DNA of 59,940 nt from Novosphingobium sp. B 225 (GCF_002198665.1 NZ_MWLM01000026.1:1-59940); one strand, 5' to 3'. Shown: positions 44,984-54,559, counted from the stretch's first letter. The notes: generated from the letters alone by a model not told the origin. Numbers and translations are program-made.

Positions 44984-47438
44984 ACTGCACCGTTACATCA
45001 TAAATCAGCGCGACCGAGGCTGCTACCGCCAGCGAAGCGGCTTGCCCGGAAAGGGTCGAGCCAGAGACGGAAGCGCCGAAACCGTCGGTCTCATCGGTGC
45101 CGGTGGCGTTGTCATCCTCCACGGTTGCGGCGGCGGCACAGCTTGTGCCCGATTTCATCGTTCCCGCAACATAGCTGACCGTGCCGGGCAGGGCATCGGA
45201 CAGGGTGATCGTGCTGGCCGCCGAATTGCCGCCATTGGTGATGGTTACGCAGTACCGCATCGTCGCGCCTGGGATCGCCTTGGGATTGGTGGTGCCATTC
45301 ACCGGATCGCTGACCACGCTGCTGGTCTTGGCCACGGTCAGGTTGGGATAGATCACGGTGATCTGGTAATCCTCAACCTCGCCATAGCCGGCCAGGCCGC
45401 TGCTGGCGGCACTGCTGTTCGATGAAAAGCGCAGCCGGGCAATGGTGGGATTGATAGTGGTATTGGCCGGCGGGGTAAGCGCCAGGGCAATCACGCCGTT
45501 GGCCAATCCGTCACTATCGCCGCTGCCACCATCGACAGCATCGGTAATGGCCGCTTCATTGGTATCGCCAAAGTCACCGTCACCATTGCGATCGAACCAC
45601 AGGCTAAGCTTGCCGGGGCCGCTCACTGCGACATTGATTGTGCTGGTCTGGCTGCGAAACAGGGCTGGGATGGTCGCGCCGTCATCGGCATCGGCCGAGG
45701 CATTGGCACTGTCATAGGCGGCGCTTTCGCTGGTCACGGCCGCACCCATACGCAGGCCGGGCAGGCTGCGATGATTGGCCGCGCCATAACTGGTCCCGGT
45801 CAGCGGTGCGTCGCTGAAATCATAGGGAGCATAGAACCCAAAGGCGGCGGCAGTTCCGCCAGCCGAATAGATCGTTACGCCCAGCGATAGCGCGGATGCG
45901 GTGCTTTCCACCACGGCTGTCCCAACCCCGCCAACCGGATCATAGATCGTGGTGGTTCCGGCGGAATTGCTGACCGTGATCGAACCATAGGTTTCGATCG
46001 TCTGCCAGGCCGTGCCGTTGCTGGTGGCGCTGATCGATTCGTTGGTGGTCGGCCCGTCGGAATCCTCGGCATCGCCCATGACATAGCGCAAGCTGACCGG
46101 GCTGCCGTTGAGCGTGGCAGACAAGGCCAGATTGAATTGCGGATCCCCGCTCGGGATATAGTTGACCAGCCCGATCGGATTGAGTCCGGCGTGGAGCAAT
46201 TGCAGCGTATCCCCGCCCCATTCACCAACGGTGTAGGGCCGGATATCCTGCGTAATGCTGGTGATCTGTCCGGTGATCGCCATGCCGTCGCCCACGGTCC
46301 AGCTCTTGTTGACCGTGGCCCCGGCGTTGAAGAAGGCTGTGCCGGTACAGGTCCAGTCGAGCCAGAAGATCTGCCCAACCTTGGCGCTGGTTCCGCTGCT
46401 GGCATAGCCCGATCCGGTAGCGGTCGATCCCGTGGGGCAGTTGATTGTGTTGGCGCCAATCGTGACTGTCCGGCTGGCATAATCGTCTTCGCTGGTGACG
46501 CCATTGTTGACGGTGGAATCGGGATCGGACTGAGAACTGGCGGTTATCTGGGCAGTGTTGGTCACGCTGCTGCCAACCGCGCCGCTGGCGGTGGCGGTGA
46601 TCGTCAGGCTGGCCGAACCACCTGCGGCCAGGCTGCCCACGCTCCATGCCCCGGTGGCACTGTTGTAGGTGCCGGTGCCAGTCGAACTGACATAGGTCGC
46701 GCCGCTTGGCAGCACGTCACTGACGGTCACTCCGGTTGCGGTAGCGCTGGAGGACGCAGCGCTGGCTGCAGTAAGGGTGTAGGTGAACGTGGTGCCATAG
46801 GTCGGCGCGGCGCTCGACGAGGTCATCGCCAGCGACAGGTCGGCCAGGGTGGTGCCGGTGATATAAAGATCGGACCGGGTAAAGGTGCCGACGTCGACCG
46901 AAGCATTGTCGCAGATGGTCAGCGTCCAGGTGCCGAACGAGCGCTGACCATTGAAGGCGGACAGCACGGTATTGGGACGGAAGTTGTGAGAATAGGGCGG
47001 AACAGCTGCGATTGAATCGGTGGCACTCACCGCATGGTTGACGATCGGTTGGGAAGCAGAATCGTCGAACAGGTCGGAAAGGTTGTCACCATCTCCGCCT
47101 TCGGCATTCATTAGCGTGACCACGGTACCCTGCGGCGATCTCAACGTGATGATCAAGTCGGCGCGAAAGGTGTGCTGCAGTGCCACACCTATGTTCACAT
47201 CGGTGATCGTCACATTCGATCCTGCGGTGAAAGTTCGAACGAGCTCGGTTCCGGTCCCGCAAGTTACATCGTTGATCGCACCGCTGGTGTTGTTGGTGTA
47301 CTGACTGCTGGCCTGCGCCCAGGTCGCGCTGGGCCAGGCCAAGGCCAGCAGGCACAGCAGACCCAGCGCCAGCCGCAGCGCATGCAGCGTCGCACTGAAG
47401 GACGCGGATAGGGGATATGACGGCCATGCCTGTGACAT
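44982..47438 (-). CDS. Large secreted protein with P-domain and DUF11 repeats
   Basis: An 818-residue exported protein; the signal region ends ALAWPSATWAQA. Residues about 30-195 resemble a proprotein-convertase P domain (LVRTFTAGSNVTITDVNIGVALQHTFRADLIITLRSPQGT, GTWTLTICDNASVDVGTF). Then comes a DUF11/CARDB-like repeat (LADLSLAMTSS through ASSQSDPDSTVNN), a beta-rich segment like CshA/surface-adhesin modules, a GEVEDYQ module (LWFDRNGDGDFGDTNEA through GYGEVEDYQITV) and a final DUF11 repeat (PNLTVAKTSSVVSDPVNG). No LPxTG, PEP-CTERM or barrel anchor is visible. ATG at 47438, nine bases inside a TTG. It is probably a cell-surface or matrix protein. Confidence 0.82.
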   Translation of the reverse strand: MSQAWPSYPLSASFSATLHALRLALGLLCLLALAWPSATWAQASSQYTNNTSGAINDVTCGTGTELVRTFTAGSNVTITDVNIGVALQHTFRADLIITLRSPQGTVVTLMNAEGGDGDNLSDLFDDSASQPIVNHAVSATDSIAAVPPYSHNFRPNTVLSAFNGQRSFGTWTLTICDNASVDVGTFTRSDLYITGTTLADLSLAMTSSSAAPTYGTTFTYTLTAASAASSSATATGVTVSDVLPSGATYVSSTGTGTYNSATGAWSVGSLAAGGSASLTITATASGAVGSSVTNTAQITASSQSDPDSTVNNGVTSEDDYASRTVTIGANTINCPTGSTATGSGYASSGTSAKVGQIFWLDWTCTGTAFFNAGATVNKSWTVGDGMAITGQITSITQDIRPYTVGEWGGDTLQLLHAGLNPIGLVNYIPSGDPQFNLALSATLNGSPVSLRYVMGDAEDSDGPTTNESISATSNGTAWQTIETYGSITVSNSAGTTTIYDPVGGVGTAVVESTASALSLGVTIYSAGGTAAAFGFYAPYDFSDAPLTGTSYGAANHRSLPGLRMGAAVTSESAAYDSANASADADDGATIPALFRSQTSTINVAVSGPGKLSLWFDRNGDGDFGDTNEAAITDAVDGGSGDSDGLANGVIALALTPPANTTINPTIARLRFSSNSSAASSGLAGYGEVEDYQITVIYPNLTVAKTSSVVSDPVNGTTNPKAIPGATMRYCVTITNGGNSAASTITLSDALPGTVSYVAGTMKSGTSCAAAATVEDDNATGTDETDGFGASVSGSTLSGQAASLAVAASVALIYDVTVQ

Positions 47439-47491
47439 GGCCTGCAAATAACGCCAGCGTGGCTAAGCGATTGCTGCCGGGGCGCTAGGTA

Positions 47492-48268
47492 TCAATCCTG
47501 ATCGCGGGCCCAATCTCCGGTCACCCCCATCCACAGCGCGGTGGCGGCCAATGCAGCAGTTTCGCCGCGCAGCACGCGTGGACCCAGCGTGATCGCGCGG
47601 GCCTGGGACAGGGCGCGGATCGCTTCGCGTTCGGCTGCGTCAAACCCGCCTTCGGGGCCAGTCAGCACGGCGGCGGGGCCGCTATGGGCGGCAAAGGCTG
47701 GGGCGGCGGCGATTCCGCCTGCCTCATCGGCAAAAAACAGTGCGCGCGCCGGTTCCCATTGGCGCAGCAACTGATCAAGCTTCACCGGCGCGAGCAGTTC
47801 GGGCAGGGCGGTACGGGCGCACTGTTCGGCGGCTTCGGTCAGGATCGTCTGCGCCCGCTCAAGATTGAGCTTGTCGGCCACGCAGCGCCGGGTCAGCACC
47901 GGCTGAATCTGCCGCACCCCCAGTTCGCACGCTTTTTCCAGCACCAGATCGAACCGGTCCTTTTTGAGCAAGGCAGCGCAGAGCGTGAAATCGGGCACGC
48001 CCTCGCGCGGGCGCAGCAGGCTTTCGCAGGCCAGCACTACCTCGCGCTTGCCGGCCTCCAGCACCCGCGCGGCCCATTCGCCGGTCTGGTTATCACACAG
48101 CACCACTGCATCACCCGCGCCCACCCGCATCACCCGGGCAAGGTAGTGCGCCTGCGGGCCCTCGATCGTCACGTGATCGGCCACTCCCAGCGGCCCGGGC
48201 ACAAACAGGCGCGGCGCGCTCTTGGGCGGCCAGGCGGGAATCTTGGGCTGATGACTGTCGCTGGTCAT
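47492..48268 (-). CDS. rsmE: 16S rRNA (uracil1498-N3)-methyltransferase RsmE
   Basis: A 258-residue SPOUT-class, SAM-dependent enzyme that methylates U1498 of 16S rRNA. PUA-like N-terminus (RLFVPGPLGVADHVTIEGPQAHYLARVMRVGAGDAVVLCDNQTGEW), ALLKKDRFDLVLEKACELGVRQIQPVLTRRC, EAAEQCARTALPELLAP and the knot loop VLTGPEGGFDAAEREAI, ITLGPRVLRGETAALAA are complete. ATG at 48268 preferred to an upstream frame extension. Confidence 0.94.
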   Translation of the reverse strand: MTSDSHQPKIPAWPPKSAPRLFVPGPLGVADHVTIEGPQAHYLARVMRVGAGDAVVLCDNQTGEWAARVLEAGKREVVLACESLLRPREGVPDFTLCAALLKKDRFDLVLEKACELGVRQIQPVLTRRCVADKLNLERAQTILTEAAEQCARTALPELLAPVKLDQLLRQWEPARALFFADEAGGIAAAPAFAAHSGPAAVLTGPEGGFDAAEREAIRALSQARAITLGPRVLRGETAALAATALWMGVTGDWARDQD

Positions 48269-48320
48269 GGTCAGGCGGTGTGGCAAATTGCCGCGCGCCT
48301 GTCCATTTGCGTTATTTTGA

Positions 48321-48383
48321 CAACACCGGCCCGCTCCCCCGGCCCGGTGTTGCTGCCGAAACTCGCTCTTTCGCGAGTTTCGG
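48321..48383. terminator. Two tandem hairpins between rsmE and FAD monooxygenase gene
   Basis: Hairpin one: CAACACCGG (48321-48329) pairs with CCGGTGTTG (48344-48352). Hairpin two: CCGAAACTCGC (48356-48366) pairs perfectly with GCGAGTTTCGG (48373-48383) across a 6-base loop. They start ten bases after the monooxygenase stop (minus strand, 48393), so they probably end that transcript, or lie in the rsmE leader. No U-tract. Confidence 0.55.
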
Positions 48384-48392
48384 AGAAGTCCC

Positions 48393-49535
48393 TCAGAACG
48401 GTTCGTTGAGCCGCGCCAGCGCGCCTTCGATCAGCCCGGCGATCTGGTCCGGGCGACCATGATCGAGCTGCAATTGGCCAATCGCCACGCTGCTTTCGAT
48501 CACATCGCGGCAACGGTCGAACCGGCGGTCTTCATAGGCCTGCAGCGCGGCGTTGACCGAAGCGTTGCGGGCCAGTTCCTGCGCCAGCACGATCGCGCTT
48601 TCCACGGCCATGCCTGCGCCGCTGGCAAGGTGCGGGGTGGTAGCGTGGACCGCATCGCCCAGCAGCACGACCCGGCCATTGGACCACGGCCGCGGCTGGA
48701 GCACCGCGGCCAGCGGGCGGTAATTGATCCAGTCTGCGCGGGTCATGTTGTCACGGATCCACCCGGCATTGCCGCCGAACGGGGCCAGGTGCGCTTGCAG
48801 ATGATCGAACAGTTCGTCGTCGCTGAGATGCTCCTCGCGTTCGACATGCGGGGTCAGCAGGAACAGGTAAACCGCATCCTCGCCGCAAATGGTGATGCCG
48901 CAGGGGGCTTCGGCACCGAAATAGAATTCACCCATGTTGTCCTGTTCGGGCGGCTTGCGGATTGAGATGCGCCAGCAGCCCTGGCCGGTTGGCTGGGCCG
49001 GGCCCATGTGCGGAAAGCACAGGTCGCGCACGCCCGAAAACACGCTGTCCGCGCCGATCACCAGATCATAGCGGCCGCTGCTGCCGTCCGAGAAGGTCGC
49101 GTCCACCGCATCGCCGGTTTCGGACAGCGCGGTCACGGTCAGGCCAAGCCGCACCGGGATGTCCAGCGCCCGAACTGCATCCTGCATGATCCGGTGGAGC
49201 ACCGGGCGCATGATCCCGCCGGTGGCGGGCAGGCCTTCCTCGATTACCGGTTCGTCCAGCACGCGCAGGATCTGACCGTTGAACAGCCGGATCCGCGAAT
49301 GGTCGGTGACGGCGCCTTCCTGCTTGATCCGGTCCAGCAGGCCAAGCTGGCTGTAAGCGCGCAGCGTTGGCCCGGTGATCGTGATCCCGGCGCCATAGAC
49401 CCGCCAGTCCGGATCGAGATCGATCAGATCGACCTTTACCCCGGCGCGCGCCAGGCTGATGGCTGCGGCCATGCCGCCAATTCCGCCGCCCACGATAAGT
49501 GCGCTGGCAATGCTGCTGATGTTCTCCCCGGTCAT
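48393..49535 (-). CDS. FAD-dependent monooxygenase
   Basis: A 380-residue class A flavoprotein hydroxylase (UbiH/PHBH family). FAD dinucleotide motif ALIVGGGIGGMAAAISLARAGVKVDLID (12-39), the DG-type motif SGRYDLVIGADSVFSGVRD and the GD motif NGRVVLLGDAVHATTPHLASGAGMAVESAIVLAQEL are all present. Such enzymes hydroxylate aromatic or related substrates with NAD(P)H and oxygen. It is divergent from the TonB receptor at 49674 across 138 bp and probably belongs to the same catabolic island. Confidence 0.9.
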   Translation of the reverse strand: MTGENISSIASALIVGGGIGGMAAAISLARAGVKVDLIDLDPDWRVYGAGITITGPTLRAYSQLGLLDRIKQEGAVTDHSRIRLFNGQILRVLDEPVIEEGLPATGGIMRPVLHRIMQDAVRALDIPVRLGLTVTALSETGDAVDATFSDGSSGRYDLVIGADSVFSGVRDLCFPHMGPAQPTGQGCWRISIRKPPEQDNMGEFYFGAEAPCGITICGEDAVYLFLLTPHVEREEHLSDDELFDHLQAHLAPFGGNAGWIRDNMTRADWINYRPLAAVLQPRPWSNGRVVLLGDAVHATTPHLASGAGMAVESAIVLAQELARNASVNAALQAYEDRRFDRCRDVIESSVAIGQLQLDHGRPDQIAGLIEGALARLNEPF

Positions 49536-49673
49536 GCTGCCTGCTTAGACGGGCGGGCGCGACAAGGGAATTCCGAACCATGGATAGATAGCCATCCAAA
49601 CAATCAAAGCGACCTTGCCAGCACGGGTCATTATGCACGCCATCAACAATCCGCGTATCGGGGAGGATCACGC

Positions 49674-52115
49674 ATGCGCTTTGCACTCTATACCACCACC
49701 GCTCTGGCCGCATTCGGCCTGGCCGCACCAGCCATGGCCCAGGCAGCCGATGACCAGTCCGGCATCACCGATATCGTCGTCACCGCGCAGCGAAAGGAAG
49801 AATCGCTGCAGAAGGCCGCCTTGGCAATCGATGCGGTCAGCGCGGCCAGCTTGACCAGTCGGGGGATTTCGTCGGCGACGGACCTGACCAAGTCGGTGCC
49901 TGCGCTCAGCATTCCGGCATCGGGCGGTTCGATCGCCTCGGTGTTCCTGCGCGGGGTCGGCAACATCACCACCAGCAGCTATAACGATCCGGCAGTCACC
50001 CCCAACTATGACGGCGTGGTGCTGGGGCGCGGCGGCGGTGTGTTCGGTGCGGCATTCTACGATCTGCAGCGCGTCGAAGTGCTCAAGGGGCCGCAAGGCA
50101 TTCTCTATGGCCGCAATGCAACCGGCGGGGCGATCAACATCATCCCGATGCGTCCCGAACTGGGCAAGAACGGCCTGGGCGGGAGCTTCAGCTATGGCAA
50201 TTTCAACGCGGTGGACGTGAACGGCCACGCCAACCTGGCCGTGAGTGAAACTTCGGCGCTGCGTATTGCGGGCAGCTATCTTGAACATGACGGCTACAAC
50301 CGCGATGGCACCGACGATGCCAAGCGTGGCAGTGTCCGCGCGCAGTTCCTCTATCAGCCATCAAGCGACCTTTCGCTGCGGCTGGCAGGCGATTACACCC
50401 ATGTCGGCGGGTTCGGTCCTGGCGGGACCTATCTGGGTGGCTATACTCCGGGGCCAACCGGCTACACCTTCACTCCGACCACTTTCGATACCAACGAAGG
50501 GTTCAACACGGCGGCAGCCAATGCCTATCGCAAGACCGTGCTGGGCGCGCCCGGGTTCGGTTTCCTCAGCGCCATGAACCGCGATCAAAAGCTGGATGCG
50601 ACCTATTGGGGGGTCAATGCCGAACTGAACTGGCAGACCGGCATCGGCAAGCTGACGGTGATCCCGGCCTATCGCGAAACCAAGGATCGCACGTTCCTGA
50701 CTGGCCCTGCTTTCAACGTTTCGAACACCAACGAGGACATCAAGCAGTTCAGCCTGGAAACCCGCCTGTCGGGCCAGAACGGGATGCTGGATTACGTGCT
50801 GGGTGGATACTATTTCAACGAAAAGATCCACGCGAACAACCAGTACAATCAGGAATTCGTACTGCCGATCCAGGTCTATGACCACAAGGCGGACAGCTGG
50901 GCGCTGTTCGGCCAGCTGACCGGGCATGTCAGCGACCAGTTCCGCCTGATCGGCGGGCTGCGCTATACCCACGACAAGAAGTCGATCAACGGCATCATCA
51001 ACAATTTCATCGCCTTCTGCGGCGGCATTCCGCCGGTTACGCCGCCGGCTTCGTTCGGCGTTGGCGGGCGTCCGGGCGGCTGCGCCAACCCGGCGGCGCT
51101 GCCGCGCTTCCCGAACTTCCTGAACACGGGTGACACGGTCAACTGGCTGAAGACCAATGGCTGGATCCCCGCCGGGATGACCGACCAGCCCAACACCCAG
51201 GTGTTCCCGCTGCTGTCGGGTGCCGGGCTGATCCTCAAGACCTACAGCCCCAACGTCGATAGCGGCACTTTCACCCGCGCGACCTGGAAGGCTTCGGCCG
51301 AATACGATGTCGGGGCGAGCAACCTGCTCTATGCCACGGTCGAAACCGGCTATCACTCGGGCGGGTTCCAGATGGCCGAGGGGCGTCCGCGCTACAAACC
51401 GGAATATATCACCGCCTACACCATCGGATCGAAGAACCGGTTCCTTGACAACAAGGTGCAGCTCAACCTGGAAGGCTTCCTGTGGAAGTACCGCAACCAG
51501 CAGATCACCTATTTCACGGTCGATACCAGCGGCACGCTGATCAACTCGAACGAGAACGCCGGGCGCTCGACGATCAAGGGGTTTGACGTTGATCTGGTGG
51601 TCAAACCGGCGGGAGGCACCACGATCAGCGCCAAGCTCCAGTACCTCGATTCGAAATACGATGACCTGCATCTTTACACTGCCGCCCCGCGTGACAACTT
51701 TGCCTGCCCGTTTACGCTGACCGGCCAATTTGCTGGCGGCGCCCCAGTGAAGGATTTCAACTGCTCTGGTACCACCGGGCTGTTCGCGCCCAAGTGGACG
51801 CTCAACTTTGGCGTAGAACAGGTTGTGCCGGTGACCGACAACCTGGAACTGGTCGCCGACGTCAATACCGCCTGGCGCGACAGCCAGTGGGGGGCGTTTG
51901 AGCGGCTGCCGTTCGAATTGATCCCGTCCTATTGGACAACCGATGCCTCGCTGACCCTGCGCAATGCCGAAGGTGGCTGGGCGATCACCGGCTATGTCCG
52001 GAACCTTGAAAACAAGCGCCGCAATCTGGCCCCGCAGTCCTCGCCGATCGGCGTGGCCGTGGCACACTATTCGGCGCCGCGCACCTACGGGCTTCGTCTC
52101 AGCGCGGATTTCTGA
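49674..52115 (+). CDS. TonB-dependent receptor
   Basis: An 813-residue outer-membrane receptor. Signal peptide cut after AMAQA; TonB box DIVVTAQRKEESLQK (33-47); plug with SVFLRGVGNITTSSYNDPAVTPNYDGVVLGRGGG and VEVLKGPQGILYGRNATGGAINII; then a 22-strand barrel ending in an aromatic C-terminal strand (YGLRLSADF). This pattern is the large sphingomonad receptor family often located by catabolic genes for aromatic or terpenoid substrates. GGGGAGG precedes the ATG at 49674. It heads the plus-strand run sulfatase-epimerase-LysR. Confidence 0.92.
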   Translation: MRFALYTTTALAAFGLAAPAMAQAADDQSGITDIVVTAQRKEESLQKAALAIDAVSAASLTSRGISSATDLTKSVPALSIPASGGSIASVFLRGVGNITTSSYNDPAVTPNYDGVVLGRGGGVFGAAFYDLQRVEVLKGPQGILYGRNATGGAINIIPMRPELGKNGLGGSFSYGNFNAVDVNGHANLAVSETSALRIAGSYLEHDGYNRDGTDDAKRGSVRAQFLYQPSSDLSLRLAGDYTHVGGFGPGGTYLGGYTPGPTGYTFTPTTFDTNEGFNTAAANAYRKTVLGAPGFGFLSAMNRDQKLDATYWGVNAELNWQTGIGKLTVIPAYRETKDRTFLTGPAFNVSNTNEDIKQFSLETRLSGQNGMLDYVLGGYYFNEKIHANNQYNQEFVLPIQVYDHKADSWALFGQLTGHVSDQFRLIGGLRYTHDKKSINGIINNFIAFCGGIPPVTPPASFGVGGRPGGCANPAALPRFPNFLNTGDTVNWLKTNGWIPAGMTDQPNTQVFPLLSGAGLILKTYSPNVDSGTFTRATWKASAEYDVGASNLLYATVETGYHSGGFQMAEGRPRYKPEYITAYTIGSKNRFLDNKVQLNLEGFLWKYRNQQITYFTVDTSGTLINSNENAGRSTIKGFDVDLVVKPAGGTTISAKLQYLDSKYDDLHLYTAAPRDNFACPFTLTGQFAGGAPVKDFNCSGTTGLFAPKWTLNFGVEQVVPVTDNLELVADVNTAWRDSQWGAFERLPFELIPSYWTTDASLTLRNAEGGWAITGYVRNLENKRRNLAPQSSPIGVAVAHYSAPRTYGLRLSADF

Positions 52116-52135
52116 GGACGCCTGCCACATGATGC

Positions 52136-52166
52136 AGCCCCGGTGCCGCAAGGCGGTGCCGGGGCT
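52136..52166 (+). terminator. Hairpin after TonB receptor gene
   Basis: AGCCCCGG (52136-52143) pairs with CCGGGGCT (52159-52166), with partial pairing inside, followed by TCGTCTT. Placed 20 bp past the receptor stop and 31 bp before the sulfatase start, so it may lower read-through between the two. Confidence 0.45.
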
Positions 52167-52196
52167 TCGTCTTGATCAGATCGGGAGCGGGATGGG

Positions 52197-53606
52197 ATGA
52201 GCAGCACCAATCGCCGGCAATTTGTGGCCGGACTGTCAACGACAGCCTTGCTTGCGGGAACGTCGCTGTCAGCCGCAAAGCCCTTGGCCAAATTCGGCAA
52301 GGGTCAGGCGGCGGCGCCCAACATCGTGTTCATCATGGCCGACGATCTTGGCTATGCCGACCTGTCGATCACCGGTTCGCACCATATCAAGTCTCCCGCG
52401 ATCGATTCGATCGGGCGCGAAGGGGTGGTGCTGCGCCAGGGTTACTCATCAACCCCGATCTGCTCACCCACCCGCACGGCCTTGCTTACGGGGCGCTATG
52501 CCCAGCGGCTGGCCGTGGGGATCGAAGAGCCGGTGGCCGCCAATGCCCCCGCGAACCTGGGGCCGCCGCTTGATCAGCCGACGATTGCCTCGGTGCTGCG
52601 CGATCAGGGTTACCACACCAAGCTGATCGGCAAATGGCATCTGGGCGATCCCGGCAAGCACGGCCCGTTGCAGCATGGCTATGATGAATTCCTGGGCATC
52701 GTCGAAGGTGCGGCGGACTATTTCCGGCACAGGATGGTCATGGGCAACAGGGAAGTCGGCATTGGCCTTGCCCGCGATGACAAGGGGATCGCGGCAGGAG
52801 GGTACCTGACCGACATGTTCGGTGACGAAGCCGTGCGGACAATCGAGGCCGCTGGTGACAAGCCGCTGTTCCTCAGTCTGCACTTCAACGCGCCGCACTG
52901 GCCGTGGGAAGGGCGCGAGGATGAGGCTGCGGCCCGGACCATCGGATCTTCCCAGCACTATGACGGGGGCAATCTCGCCAAATACCGGGAAATGGTCGAA
53001 ATCATGGACCAGAACGTGGCCAAGGTGCTGGCGGCGCTCAAGCGGACCGGCAAGGCTGACAATACCCTGGTGGTCTTTACCAGCGACAACGGCGGAGAAC
53101 GCTTTTCCGAAACCTGGCCGTTCACTGGCCAGAAGGGCGAAGTGCTGGAAGGCGGAATCCGCGTTCCGTTGCTGGCGCGCTGGCCAGCCCGGATCGCGGC
53201 AGGCAGCACCAGTCAGCAAGTGATGGCATCGATGGACTTCTTGCCGACGTTCCTGTCGATCGCGGGCGGAAATGTCGCAGCCGCCGGCCGGTTTGACGGG
53301 ATTGATCTGTCAGCGCAGCTGCTGGGCACGGCAGCGCCGGTCGAACGGACGCTGTTCTGGCGCTTTAATGCGGGCGGGCAGGCCGCCGTGCGGCAGGGCG
53401 ATTGGAAGTACGTCAAGCTGGGCGGCAAAGAGCATCTGTTCAACCTGGTGCAGGATGAGCGCGAACGGGCCGAACGCGGGCAGGCCGAACCGCAACGCCT
53501 GGCAGACATGCGGGCACTGTGGGATCGCTGGAATGCCGAGATGTTGCCCTATCGGGTGGACGGTTTCTCGGAGAGTGTCAAAACCGCCTATCCTGACCGG
53601 TATTGA
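52197..53606 (+). CDS. Tat-exported sulfatase (arylsulfatase family)
   Basis: A 469-residue sulfatase. The formylglycine motif is CSPTR at 89-93 (TPICSPTRTALLTGRY), so C89 would be oxidised by a formylglycine-generating enzyme, not seen in this window. Metal aspartates occur in IVFIMADDLGYAD (49-50), LIGKWHLGD carries the conserved K and H, and FTSDNGGERFS the D-N pair. The N-terminus NRRQFVAGLSTTALLAG is a twin-arginine signal, so it acts in the periplasm. It hydrolyses sulfate esters; substrate unknown. It sits between the receptor and an epimerase gene (10 bp). Confidence 0.92.
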   Translation: MSSTNRRQFVAGLSTTALLAGTSLSAAKPLAKFGKGQAAAPNIVFIMADDLGYADLSITGSHHIKSPAIDSIGREGVVLRQGYSSTPICSPTRTALLTGRYAQRLAVGIEEPVAANAPANLGPPLDQPTIASVLRDQGYHTKLIGKWHLGDPGKHGPLQHGYDEFLGIVEGAADYFRHRMVMGNREVGIGLARDDKGIAAGGYLTDMFGDEAVRTIEAAGDKPLFLSLHFNAPHWPWEGREDEAAARTIGSSQHYDGGNLAKYREMVEIMDQNVAKVLAALKRTGKADNTLVVFTSDNGGERFSETWPFTGQKGEVLEGGIRVPLLARWPARIAAGSTSQQVMASMDFLPTFLSIAGGNVAAAGRFDGIDLSAQLLGTAAPVERTLFWRFNAGGQAAVRQGDWKYVKLGGKEHLFNLVQDERERAERGQAEPQRLADMRALWDRWNAEMLPYRVDGFSESVKTAYPDRY

Positions 53607-53616
53607 GGGGCAAGCC

Positions 53617-54537
53617 ATGCGTGTCGTCATCACCGGTGCAGGCGGGTTCGTTGGCCGCCAGATCGTTGCCCGGCTGCTCGCGCGCGGGGATCAGGTGGTC
53701 GGGATCGACAGCCAGGCGAGCGGTATTCCAGCCGGAGCGGAAGTGGTCGCGGGTGACCTTGGCGATAGCGCGGTGCGCGCTGCGGCACTGGCAGGCGGGC
53801 TCGACGCGCTGATCCACCTCGCCACGGTGCCGGGCGGCGCGGCAGAGGCCGATCCGGTGGCCAGCCGCCGGATCAATGTGGATGTGATGTACGATTTGCT
53901 GCTGGAAGCGGCGGCGATGCGGCCCGGCTTGCGGGTGGTCTATGCCAGCTCAATCGCGGTCTATGGTGATCCGTTGCCGGCATTGGTCGATGATCAGACC
54001 CCGCTCAGCCCGAAGATGATCTATGGCGGGCACAAGGCGATGATGGAACATGCCGTCGCAATGTTCTCCAATCGCGGGATGATTGACGGGGTGACGGTGC
54101 GCTTGCCCGGCATCCTCGCCCGCCCCAAGGGGCCAAGCGGCATGAAGAGCGCTTTCATGTCGAACCTGTTTCACGCGCTGAAGGCGGGCGAAGCGTTCGC
54201 GTGCCCAGTCTCGGCCCAGGGCACGATCTGGGCGCAATCGGTGGCGCGCTGTGCGGACAATTTCCTGCACGCGCTCAGTCTGGATGCGGCGCTGCTGCCG
54301 CCAACCCGCGCGGTCACCCTGCCGGCCCAGCGGATCGCGATGGGCGATCTGGCGGGAGAGATCGCGCGGCAGTGCGGGGTCTCGCCCGATCTGGTCACCT
54401 ACCAGCCGGATGCCGCGCTCGAAGCCGCCTTTGCGTCGAACCCACCGCTGGCGACTCCGGCCGCCGAGCGCGCCGGATTTGCGCATGATGGAGATCTTGC
54501 TACACTCGCCGCCAGCGCCCTCGTGACTTTGGAATAG
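53617..54537 (+). CDS. NAD-dependent epimerase/dehydratase family protein (DenD-like)
   Basis: A 306-residue extended short-chain dehydrogenase. RVVITGAGGFVGRQIVARLLARGDQVVGID is the NAD-binding GxxGxxG, LRVVYASSIAVYG and the catalytic Y-x3-K in MIYGGHKAMMEHAV are present. The overall look is of D-erythronate dehydrogenase-type (DenD) enzymes, but sugar specificity is a guess. ATG at 53617 with GAGGGG upstream. It follows the sulfatase by 10 bp, so the two are co-transcribed, perhaps handling the desulfated product. Confidence 0.85.
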   Translation: MRVVITGAGGFVGRQIVARLLARGDQVVGIDSQASGIPAGAEVVAGDLGDSAVRAAALAGGLDALIHLATVPGGAAEADPVASRRINVDVMYDLLLEAAAMRPGLRVVYASSIAVYGDPLPALVDDQTPLSPKMIYGGHKAMMEHAVAMFSNRGMIDGVTVRLPGILARPKGPSGMKSAFMSNLFHALKAGEAFACPVSAQGTIWAQSVARCADNFLHALSLDAALLPPTRAVTLPAQRIAMGDLAGEIARQCGVSPDLVTYQPDAALEAAFASNPPLATPAAERAGFAHDGDLATLAASALVTLE

Positions 54538-54559
54538 ACGGGGGGCTTGGAGGTTGGCG

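Noticed and set aside
44722..45003. 93-residue plus-strand open frame inside the nested element
   Set aside because: No ribosome binding site and fully contained in hairpin arms; more likely structural DNA than coding.
49008..49673. N-terminal extension of the TonB receptor
   Set aside because: Overlaps the FAD monooxygenase on the other strand; a signal peptide and strong ribosome binding site mark the start at 49674.
50361..52151. 596-residue minus-strand open frame
   Set aside because: Lies opposite the TonB receptor barrel, whose plus-strand reading is a full-length, well-formed receptor.
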